Source of the DNA: Oscillospiraceae bacterium
GTDB lineage: Bacteria > Bacillota > Clostridia > Oscillospirales > Acutalibacteraceae
NCBI GenBank assembly: GCA_902786285.1
Contig: CADABX010000001.1
Span: 62,001 to 126,000, forward strand
Direction: 5' to 3'
DNA: 64,000 nucleotides
Made by a program: the position numbers and the translations under genes. Below are positions 52,320 to 60,042 of this stretch, piece by piece. The stretch's first letter is position 1. Each line of letters begins with the position of its first letter. The notes under the pieces were generated by a model that was not told where the DNA came from, ran no database searches, and worked only from the letters and a program-made list of their open reading frames with translations.

Positions 52320-55300
52320 TCAATAGTTTGCGTCCGGGCAGCAGCGGAATTCGCCGGTGATGAGCTTGATGATCTTGTGGAAGAAGCGGAAGATGCTCGG
52401 CCACAAGCCGCTCTTATGGCAGGTACAGTCGCAGCCGTGTCCGCTCGGGCGGGTCACAGTGAGCACTGCGCCGCCCGTGATGCGGCCGTTTTCGTCAACG
52501 GTGATGGTGCCGGAGGCGCTGTTGATGCCGTTGCCGTCGATCTCAATGCGGTAGGTCTTGGCTTCGGGCACCTGAACAACAGCTTTGCCGCTGCCGTCGG
52601 TCACGCCGGAAGCGACCAGCGTGTTGCCGTCATAGACGCGTACGTTGGCGCCGGAGACCGGGTTGCCGTTGCTGTCTTTCACATTGATGGTCAGGTTAAT
52701 CATGCCGGTCTTGTCGAGCACGACGCGATCCTGAATGTGGCAGACGGAGCATTCACGCAGCTCATAGCCGTCGGTCGTTGCGGTCGGGTTCACGCGCTCA
52801 AGCACGGTCCAGGTATGACCGTTGGCCTTGCCGTTCGCGATGGAATAGCTGTAGCCGCAGGCGCAGGTGTAAACCGTCTTGGCAGGATTCGTGCAGTCTG
52901 CCGGGGTGTTGGTGATCGCATAGTTGTGCGCTTCCTGAACAAGCACCGGACGGATGACCAGATCGGACGTCACGTTGGTCGGCTCCTGATCCCAGCCGGT
53001 CACTTTCCAGTGGCCGTTGGAATCTGCCTTTCTGGTGGGCGCGGGCAGTGCGGGCGCCTGTGCGCTGACGTCGCTGCCGCCGGCAACGTTGGTCAACGTC
53101 TTCACGGCAACGTAGTCGCTGCCGCCGCGGTCAGCCCAAACGACGGTGTAGGTCTTGGGCGTTGCAGTGAACACGGCGATGTAGTTTTCGTCACCCTTGC
53201 AGATGATCTTCGCAACGATGTCGCCGGTGGCTTCCCACTTGCCGGTTTCTTCGTTCTTCACAGCCTTCTTCCAGCCTGCGAAGGTGTAGGTCGCGGTCGC
53301 GTCTTCGTCCTTGGTCGGCGCGGTTACCTCGAGTTCCTCGTTGTAATGCGCATAACCGTTGATGTAAACACGTGTGGTGCCGTCATCCTTATAGAATGCC
53401 AGCGTGTAGTTGACAAAGTGTTCGTCATAGGTTGCAATCAGCGTCACGTCCTCAGCAATTGCAAACGTATCCTTCAGAACGTCGCCGGTGGCTGTCCACT
53501 CGTTGTCCGCGTTCTTCTCGGCCTTCTTCCAGCCTGCGAAGGTGTAGCGGTAGGTTTCGTCCGCCGCCTTGGTCGTGTCGGGCTTCGAAACAGTGTTCAG
53601 CGTGCTGTTCTTGGCAACCGTTACCGGTTCCGAAGCAACGCCGTTGACCACGAAGGTCACGGTCACGTTGCCGACCGGATCTGTGAAGTCACGCTTTTCG
53701 GTTTCGTCGCAGCGGCTGCACTTATAGACGGTGTAGCCCTGAACCGGTTCGCTGCCGTTCCAGGACGGCGCGATGGTTTCCACGAACACGGAGAAGTCAT
53801 GGCCCTTCGCATTCGTATCGCGCTCTTCCGCAACGACGGCAGGATGATACAGGCAATACTGAACCTCGTGTCCCTTTTCGGTGCAGGTTGCCTCTTTGGT
53901 TTCAACCCATGTGCCGGAAGGAATGTGTCCGGTCGGCGCAAGGTCGTCAACCTTCTGTTCGTGCGCTTCGTTCCAACGGCAGACACGATAGGTCCAGCCG
54001 GCTTCTTCGCAGGTTGCGGGGTGGTTCGCGCTATAGACTGTGGTGCTCCAACGGTGCGCGTTTTCGTCGATCGGAAGCTCTTCGGTCTGCTCCAGACCGC
54101 ACTTCTCGCAGAAGCGGTTCCGTTCGCCTTTGGCGCTGCAGGTGGCAGCCGTCTTCACAACCCAGTCACCCCAGGTGTGTTCGCCGGTTGCAATCAGATC
54201 TTCATATTCATGTGCGCGAAGGTCTTCTGTTGATGTGTATGTTGCAATCTCCTCACCGCAGCGGCGGCAGGTGATCGTGACAGAGCCGTTTTCGACGCAG
54301 GTCGGCTGCTTGATGCGGATCTTTTCGCTGTGGCCGAGCGCCGGGGTTTCGGTGGCTGGGGTCAGCGTCTTGCCGCACAGACGGCAGACGTCATAGCTCG
54401 AGCCCTTTTCGGTGCAGGTCGCGGCGGTTGCAACAGCCTTCGGGCTGTGGCTGCCGATGATCTGAACCACGCGGCGGCTCATGTTGCCGGCTTCGTCATA
54501 GGCGGTAATCGTGTATTCGCCCGCTTCGTTCAGCTTGTTGGAAACGGTTTCCAGCTCTTCGCCGCCCTTGGAGATGAAGTAGTAGGAGCCTGCGTCAACC
54601 GCAATGGTGACCTCGGTGCAGAACTTCGTCTGGGTTTCAGGTGCAGCAGCAGGCGTCACATCCGGGTTCAGCGCGGCATCAAAGCCGGTGTCGGTAATGG
54701 TGATTACGGGCGCCGTGCCGTCGTATTTCAGCGGTGCGGTGCTGATGTAGAACGTGTTGCCGCAACGGTCCACGATCTTCACATAGATGATGAAGCTTTC
54801 GCCGTCCTCAACATCGATCTCGTTCGCAACCTGGCTGACGATATCGCTGAAGTTCGCCTCGGTCGCGCCGGGGTTCTGCTCATGATATTCCGCATAGTTG
54901 AAGCAGTTGTACCAGCCGCCGGAGGTTTCGTCCCCGGTCACGGTGGCAGGATCCACTGTCGTCTTGGAGGCATGGATATAAATGTCTCCGGTCTGGCTGC
55001 CGGCGCCTGCAGCGTTGTAGGTCAGTTCCTGATAATCATCTGCGTCTGCGCCCTCGGGGATCGCGGTCACGATTTCCTTGGTTGTCTTGTTGAAGTAGTA
55101 GGTCGTCACTTCCGCTGTATCGGCGGTGTTGATGATGAACGTGCTCTGGCCGGCGGTGAGGACTTCAGCCGCAGTGTCGGAAATCGTCATCCACTTGTTG
55201 CCCTTGACCATGATGCGGCCGGTCGGGGCCACGCCGTCGGTCAGCATCGGCAATGTAACGGTGCCTTCCTTTTTGCAGACCGGGCACATGATCGCGGCTT

Positions 55301-58300
55301 CGCCTTCCTGGAAGAAGGTCGGTGCAACCGTGGTTTCAACCACTTCATATTCGTGCGGGTTCTGGGAGAACTTCGCCTTCACGGTGATGTCCTTTTCAAT
55401 CGAATAGTCATCGGCCAAAATAGACGTGCCGAATTCTCCGGTTTCTTCGTCTTTCAGCAGCCAGCCTTTCAGCGAGTAGTGTACGTTATCGTCAGAACTC
55501 TTGACGGGCAGCGTACCAACGTTGACGTCTTTCAACAGCGTACCATAGGGGATCTTCTGCGTGCCGATCGTGCTTCCATCTTCATCGAGGAAGGTCACCG
55601 TCTTGACGTTCGCTTCCAATACGAACACCGGGATCAGTTCGATCTTACCCGCACGGTTTTCTGCGAGCCCTTCTCTGCTCATGTGATTTTCAGCGACCAC
55701 GCGGTCTGCACGGGTCAGCACGTCGGGCGTGCCTTTATAGAGCCAACCGGCAAGGACATATTCCTTGTTCGGGTCTGAGCTATCAGGTGTGTTCGGTGCC
55801 TGATACGGCGCCGAAATCAGGGAGTTGTAAATGTAGGTTTCGTCCGGACGGACTTTTTCGGTTGTGGGCGCAAAGTAGATGCCCTGTTTGCCGTTGATGG
55901 TGATGTTCTGCGCCGTGGTTGTCAGGTCAGGCTGATACCATGCCACGGTATAGTAGACATAGCTCTTTCTGTAAAGCGCGGTGTAGGTCGCGTTGCCGTT
56001 CACTGTTTCGCTGACCGTCTTGTCCCAGCCGCGGAACTCATACTTATAGGTGTCGTCATCCGCACGGGTGGTATCAGTCGGAGGCGTAACTTCCTGACCG
56101 TATTCCAGTTCCTGCTTGTGGTCCGGCATCACGCCTTCTGCATCGGGCGTGCCATAGATGAAGTTGACGGTATAGATGATCGGTGTGCGGGTGAACTGTG
56201 CATAGACGGTTGTGCCGCCTTCGGGGACCTTCATGTTGCGGGTCGAGGTGATCGCCGGGGTGACCGGGTTTGCGCGATCATATTCCGTGGTTGCCCAGCC
56301 GCTGAATACATAACCCGTCGCGTATTCGTCGTCGTCCTTTGTCGGATCGGCGGTAATGCCCTCCGGCATATACGGGATGTTCTCCGCCGTGGTACCCTTC
56401 CAGGTCGCCAGCGTGCCGCTCTCGTCCGCATAGGTGATCGTATAGAGCGACGCTGTGTCATACTGTGCGGTATAGGTCACGTTGTCGGTCGCGGTGCCTG
56501 CATATGCCGGCGCCCAGCCTGTGAAGGTGTATTCGTTGTCGTCGTCACGCCAGGTCCGGGTGACGTTGGCGTCCGCCGTCTGCTTCGCGGGAGTGACGCT
56601 CGTGCCGTGGTTGAAGGAGGTGTTGCCGTCGTTCAGCACGGTGCCGTCGTAGTCAACGAACTTGATGGTATAGTTTGCGGGCGTTGCGGTATACGTTGCG
56701 GTGAAGGTGCCGCTCGCCGTCACGGTTGCGCTCGGGGTGCCGCCCGACCAGCCGTTGAAGCTGTAGGTGTTGCCGATCGCGTTGCTGTAGGTCACGCCGG
56801 TCGGTGCGGTGCCGGTCAGCTTGCCGCCGGTGTAGCTTTCGGGCGCGGGAATCTCAATCGTTTCATTATAATGTTTGGTGTAAACGATTTGATTCGAAGC
56901 GTCATAGACCGTTGCGCCGGTCTCGTCGGTGCTGACGCCGACGAAGTTGAACGTCACGGTGTAGTCGATATACTTGCGGCCGTAAACGGCGACCCAGGTC
57001 TTGCTGCTGTAGACTTTATAGTCGGTCAGCGGGGTCTGCGCGTTGTTCTGCGGCACATAGGCGCCGGCGTCTTTGTCCCAATCCTGGAAATAGACGGTGT
57101 CGTTGCTGTTAACCTGCTCCGCCCAGCCGAGGAACGTATAGGTATAGGTCTTGCTCTCTTCCGTCGTTGCCGGGAAGGTTGCGGTCTTGTAGCCGTCGGC
57201 CTTATAGGTCAGGTTCGCGTTGCTGGTAGTCTCAGTGCCGTTCTTATAAGTAATAGTATACTTGGTTGGCGTGTTGCCCTTGATGCGATAAATCGCGCGG
57301 AACGTGGTATCGCCCTTCAAAACTGCAGTGGTATAGTTTTCGCCGACCAGCGCGCTGTTTTCGCCCTGGTGGTTGTTGCTCGCGTTGTCATACTGCTTCG
57401 CTTCCACAACTTCCCAATGGTCGAACTCATATTCATACGTGCCGTGGCTGGCGCCGGGTGCGTAGACATAGGAAGGATCATCGGGTTTAGCAGAAGCAGT
57501 CGTATAATCTGCTTTCTGATTATACTTGCCTGCTGCAGAAGTTTTCAGCACAGTGCCGTCGTTGTTGATGTAGGTGACGTTGACGTTCTTTGCCCACCAT
57601 GCGGCGTAAAATGTCTTATCCGTATAATTCAGATATGTGCTGGACGTAATATTCCCAGTGTAACCACTGGAACTGGTCGTCGGCTTTGTCGCGCCATAAT
57701 TATCAGTCTTTTGGCTGTCATAAACACCAATAAACTCATAACCGGCACGCTCACCGGCAGTTGCAACCGACTTTCCGGCATCGGTTGCACGGTTACCATA
57801 ATAGGTAGTAAACGACGCTGTATGATTTGTCGTCAGCGTACCGCCATTGCCATTAAAAGCATAGGTATACTGTGGGTCGGTGAGTGTGTAGGTGGCTGTA
57901 TTTGTTTTAGAACCGTATTTTGCAGTCACCGTCACCGTCTTGCTGTTTGTGTTGTTGCTCATTTTTGCGCCGTTGGCGATAGTTATAGTCGTAGAATCCG
58001 TTGCGCCCGAAGTGTTCGGCGTCCCAACGGTCGTGCCGGTGGTATAGTTCGCTGTGATTGTCGGCGAACCAGCTTTGCTCGTTGCAAGCCTGAACCCATA
58101 CTGGTCAAGTGCATAAGACGTTACAGTAATTGTTGAACTATTAGTTTTTGGAATCGTCAAACTAGTCGGAGAGACAGAAACGTTGACGGAGGTAACTGCG
58201 GGGGCAGTACAGGTGACCGTGGACGTTGCACTCTTCCCTGAAGAACCACTACCGTTCCAGCTTGTATCTGACGACATAGACCAACCGCCACCAGAAACAC

Positions 58301-58730
58301 TGTATCCGCCTACCGAGCCGCTAGACCATGACACAGAGATCTTTTTTGAGCCAATAAGTGAACCATTCTTTTCCAACGTAGCGGACCAAGAAATACTGGT
58401 GGGCGTTCCTTGTACATTGGCAGTCAAAGTAAACGTACCGCTGTGTTCACCACTGGAAAAGCTTGTTTTATTCAAGGTGGCGCTCGCGGTGCCAGTTCCG
58501 GTTCCGCCAATGGTGGATTTATTATATGTCACAGTTGCACTAAGACCGGAAGCGCCGTCGAAATTGCTTGGGGTGCTCCAATTATAAGTTATTGAAAGGG
58601 TACGAGTGTTGCCGGCCGTCGCCGCGTCCGCTTTTTCCGGCGCAACAAACACCCACGCTGTGAGCAGCATAAGCGCAGCCATAAACACGGCAAGCGTGCG
58701 CTTGGTGTATGTTCTCATTGTTTTTTTCAT
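52320..58730 (-). CDS. Large secreted multi-domain protein with InlB-type B repeats and Cys-pair repeats
   Basis: 2,136 residues; AAGGAGG nine bases before the ATG. Signal peptide about 1-36 (APEKADAA). Residues about 40-290 are Ser/Thr/Gly-rich Ig-like modules. About 290-1,150 carries many Listeria-Bacteroides (InlB B-type, Flg_new) repeats, each ending in a YxFxGW motif (YTFLGWAEQ, YSFNGWSGG, YEFRGWDKT). About 1,180-1,470 holds Ig/bacterial-surface modules. About 1,480-1,720 has Cys-pair repeats like those of the 903- and 669-residue proteins. Further B repeats follow, then one carboxypeptidase-regulatory-like fold (about 1,995-2,085, DSNGNPVSGANVRVYDG). The C-terminus is a distinctive tail: CDCTCHKSG, an aromatic amphipathic helix (LWPSIFRFFHKIIKLI), then a CC pair. 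Probably a cell-surface adhesin or binding protein; the anchoring mode is unknown. Confidence 0.87.
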   Translation of the reverse strand: MKKTMRTYTKRTLAVFMAALMLLTAWVFVAPEKADAATAGNTRTLSITYNWSTPSNFDGASGLSATVTYNKSTIGGTGTGTASATLNKTSFSSGEHSGTFTLTANVQGTPTSISWSATLEKNGSLIGSKKISVSWSSGSVGGYSVSGGGWSMSSDTSWNGSGSSGKSATSTVTCTAPAVTSVNVSVSPTSLTIPKTNSSTITVTSYALDQYGFRLATSKAGSPTITANYTTGTTVGTPNTSGATDSTTITIANGAKMSNNTNSKTVTVTAKYGSKTNTATYTLTDPQYTYAFNGNGGTLTTNHTASFTTYYGNRATDAGKSVATAGERAGYEFIGVYDSQKTDNYGATKPTTSSSGYTGNITSSTYLNYTDKTFYAAWWAKNVNVTYINNDGTVLKTSAAGKYNQKADYTTASAKPDDPSYVYAPGASHGTYEYEFDHWEVVEAKQYDNASNNHQGENSALVGENYTTAVLKGDTTFRAIYRIKGNTPTKYTITYKNGTETTSNANLTYKADGYKTATFPATTEESKTYTYTFLGWAEQVNSNDTVYFQDWDKDAGAYVPQNNAQTPLTDYKVYSSKTWVAVYGRKYIDYTVTFNFVGVSTDETGATVYDASNQIVYTKHYNETIEIPAPESYTGGKLTGTAPTGVTYSNAIGNTYSFNGWSGGTPSATVTASGTFTATYTATPANYTIKFVDYDGTVLNDGNTSFNHGTSVTPAKQTADANVTRTWRDDDNEYTFTGWAPAYAGTATDNVTYTAQYDTASLYTITYADESGTLATWKGTTAENIPYMPEGITADPTKDDDEYATGYVFSGWATTEYDRANPVTPAITSTRNMKVPEGGTTVYAQFTRTPIIYTVNFIYGTPDAEGVMPDHKQELEYGQEVTPPTDTTRADDDTYKYEFRGWDKTVSETVNGNATYTALYRKSYVYYTVAWYQPDLTTTAQNITINGKQGIYFAPTTEKVRPDETYIYNSLISAPYQAPNTPDSSDPNKEYVLAGWLYKGTPDVLTRADRVVAENHMSREGLAENRAGKIELIPVFVLEANVKTVTFLDEDGSTIGTQKIPYGTLLKDVNVGTLPVKSSDDNVHYSLKGWLLKDEETGEFGTSILADDYSIEKDITVKAKFSQNPHEYEVVETTVAPTFFQEGEAAIMCPVCKKEGTVTLPMLTDGVAPTGRIMVKGNKWMTISDTAAEVLTAGQSTFIINTADTAEVTTYYFNKTTKEIVTAIPEGADADDYQELTYNAAGAGSQTGDIYIHASKTTVDPATVTGDETSGGWYNCFNYAEYHEQNPGATEANFSDIVSQVANEIDVEDGESFIIYVKIVDRCGNTFYISTAPLKYDGTAPVITITDTGFDAALNPDVTPAAAPETQTKFCTEVTIAVDAGSYYFISKGGEELETVSNKLNEAGEYTITAYDEAGNMSRRVVQIIGSHSPKAVATAATCTEKGSSYDVCRLCGKTLTPATETPALGHSEKIRIKQPTCVENGSVTITCRRCGEEIATYTSTEDLRAHEYEDLIATGEHTWGDWVVKTAATCSAKGERNRFCEKCGLEQTEELPIDENAHRWSTTVYSANHPATCEEAGWTYRVCRWNEAHEQKVDDLAPTGHIPSGTWVETKEATCTEKGHEVQYCLYHPAVVAEERDTNAKGHDFSVFVETIAPSWNGSEPVQGYTVYKCSRCDETEKRDFTDPVGNVTVTFVVNGVASEPVTVAKNSTLNTVSKPDTTKAADETYRYTFAGWKKAEKNADNEWTATGDVLKDTFAIAEDVTLIATYDEHFVNYTLAFYKDDGTTRVYINGYAHYNEELEVTAPTKDEDATATYTFAGWKKAVKNEETGKWEATGDIVAKIICKGDENYIAVFTATPKTYTVVWADRGGSDYVAVKTLTNVAGGSDVSAQAPALPAPTRKADSNGHWKVTGWDQEPTNVTSDLVIRPVLVQEAHNYAITNTPADCTNPAKTVYTCACGYSYSIANGKANGHTWTVLERVNPTATTDGYELRECSVCHIQDRVVLDKTGMINLTINVKDSNGNPVSGANVRVYDGNTLVASGVTDGSGKAVVQVPEAKTYRIEIDGNGINSASGTITVDENGRITGGAVLTVTRPSGHGCDCTCHKSGLWPSIFRFFHKIIKLITGEFRCCPDANY

Positions 58731-58778
58731 AAGTGTAGTCCTCCTTAAGAAAAATCAAATTGGTTTGTGTGCGGGGGC

Positions 58779-58830
58779 CACCTCACCCGGCGCTATGCGC
58801 CACCCTCCCCGCCGGCGGGGAGGGCAAGGC
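58779..58830 (-). repeat. Two-hairpin dispersed repeat, copy 2
   Basis: On the minus strand: a perfect 22-base palindrome built on CCCTCCCCGCC/GGCGGGGAGGG, TGGCGC-ata-GCGCC, then GGGTGAGGTGG. The order palindrome, TGGC, hairpin with ATA loop, GAGGT is the same as at 6154-6209, but the stem sequences differ. Confidence 0.65.
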
Positions 58831-59163
58831 CAACGCGCGCGGTGTGCCGAACGCTTGCAAAAACGAAAGCGCTCGTCTTGGCTTCCCCGCTGGCGGGGCG
58901 CGGGTCTCCGGTGGAGACCTTTGCGGCATCGCCGCAAAAGCGCCGACCGAGGCGGGAGCCGAGACAGCTGTCACGCGCCAACAAACGCAGTGGCAAAACC
59001 GAAGCCTTCCATGCGCGTGACTGATGAGGTGGAAAACCGCAAACCAAGTTGCCTTGCCTGCATCGTTTTGCCGCGTTTTGCCGGGAACGGATCCTCTGAC
59101 CCGAATCGCCTTGTTCCCGAAAAAAGGGCGCAATGATACACGAAGTCAATTTTAGTCACTATC

Positions 59164-59193
59164 AGTATAGCATCGAAAAGTCAAGAAAGTCAA
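59164..59193 (-). promoter_or_regulatory. Candidate promoter of the 2,136-residue gene
   Basis: Minus strand TTGACT, 18-base spacer, TATACT. It is about 430 bases before the ATG at 58730; no closer promoter is visible in the GC-rich leader. Confidence 0.55.
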
Positions 59194-59335
59194 GCGGCGA
59201 TCTTAAAAAGATTTAGAACTGAAAAAAATTTGTTTTAATTGTTAAAAACCGAACGGCAACGGTTGTGCAAAATGACTGTAGCGTCGCAAATGGATGTCAC
59301 GCGCATTTCACGGACGTATCATAATCATGCCAAAA

Positions 59336-59409
59336 TTGTAGCGCCGGCGTTCCGCCGGCCAGAATTTAGATTTGGGTTTAGCCCGGCCGCCGATACGGCG
59401 GCGCTACAA
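59336..59409. repeat. REP pair (REPIN-like) left of the RAYT gene
   Basis: Two inverted REP units: TTGTAGCGCCGGCG-ttc-CGCCGGCC at the left and GGCCGCCG-ata-CGGCGGCGCTACAA at the right, with about 24 bases between. The outer ends TTGTAGCGCCG/CGGCGCTACAA are perfect inverted repeats. Confidence 0.85.
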
Positions 59410-59459
59410 CTGGTTGATTTTTGTTATGATGCATGATAATATCTATTGGGTGATGCAAT

Positions 59460-59915
59460 ATGCCAAATTGGAAACGCAGACGACTGGAAAATTACGATTA
59501 TTCACAATGCGGCGCTTATTTTGTTACGATTTGTACGATTGAAAAATACAATCTGTTTTGGAAAAACGACACATTTCAAAACATGGATGATATCCAGTTA
59601 ACAAACCTTGGCGAGATTCTTAATGTATCAATGGAAGAATTACAACGTCACTATCCTTTTCTCCAAATCGACAACTACGTTATCATGCCCAACCATATAC
59701 ATTTGATTATGGTCTTGACAGAACAACGGATGTCGTTATCAACAATTATTAATCAATGGAAAGGGTATGTCACGCGAAAATGCGGCACGCCTGTTTTTCA
59801 GCCGTCTTTTCACGATCATATCATCCGAACTGCAGACGAATACGAAAAAATATGGAACTATATTGAAGACAATCCCCGCAAATGGAACGAGGATAAATAT
59901 TATTTGGCCCTGTAG
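59460..59915 (+). CDS. RAYT: REP-associated Y1 (HUH) transposase
   Basis: 151 residues, the size of IS200-like TnpA-REP proteins. The N-terminus WKRRRLENYDYS...YFVTICT is typical. The HUH metal site is MPNHIHLIM (His79, His81). The C-terminal helix FHDHIIRTADEYEKIWNYIEDNPRKW carries the likely catalytic tyrosine (Tyr134 in NYIEDNP). Family knowledge: RAYTs are domesticated, single-copy Y1 transposases that cut and join REP sequences and are thought to spread them. Here the gene lies between two REP pairs, and the right pair provides the stop codon (TAG inside CTGTAGCGCC, 59913-59915). The coding region is much more AT-rich than its neighbours, suggesting horizontal origin. The ribosome binding site is weak (GGGTGATG); TTGATT-N17-TAATAT lies just past the left REP. 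Confidence 0.93.
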   Translation: MPNWKRRRLENYDYSQCGAYFVTICTIEKYNLFWKNDTFQNMDDIQLTNLGEILNVSMEELQRHYPFLQIDNYVIMPNHIHLIMVLTEQRMSLSTIINQWKGYVTRKCGTPVFQPSFHDHIIRTADEYEKIWNYIEDNPRKWNEDKYYLAL

Positions 59916-59982
59916 CGCCGGCGTTCCGCCGGCTCGGACACAGCTAATATTTAACCCAGGCCGCCGATACGGCGGCGCTACA
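59911..59982. repeat. REP pair (REPIN-like) right of the RAYT gene, overlapping its stop codon
   Basis: TGTAGCGCCGGCG-ttc-CGCCGGC, about 26 spacer bases (with TTAACCCAGG where the left copy has TTTAGCCCGG), then GGCCGCCG-ata-CGGCGGCGCTACA. It is nearly identical to the left copy, in direct orientation. Confidence 0.88.
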
Positions 59983-59995
59983 AAATCGCCAAATC

Positions 59996-60028
59996 AAACA
60001 ACCGCCCACGATTTGTGAGCGGTTGTTT
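59996..60028 (-). terminator. Terminator of the 669-residue Cys-pair protein gene
   Basis: AAACAACCGC (59996-60005) pairs with GCGGTTGTTT (60019-60028), with CAC/GTG extending the stem inward. A-rich sequence gives the minus-strand U-tract. Confidence 0.85.
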
Positions 60029-60042
60029 TAATCATATTCGTC

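Larger units (their letters stand above)
58731..59459. other. Long structured leader, repeat elements and promoter upstream of the 2,136-residue gene
   Basis: About 730 bases without a convincing gene. From the gene outward it contains a two-hairpin repeat (58779-58830), GGTCTCC-ggt-GGAGACC (58904-58920), TTTGCGGC-atc-GCCGCAAA (58921-58939), a long-range pairing of GTCACGCGC (58971-58979) with GCGCGTGAC (59014-59022), a GGGAACGG...CCCGAATCGCCTTGTTCCC region (59080-59120), a promoter (59164-59193), an AT-rich stretch (59195-59260), and the left REP pair (59336-59409). If that promoter drives the gene, the mRNA leader is over 400 bases and full of hairpins. Confidence 0.6.

Noticed and set aside
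58755..59159. Several overlapping frames of 60-118 codons in both strands
   Set aside because: They arise from GC-rich palindromic repeats; none has a ribosome binding site, consistent codon use or protein-like make-up.
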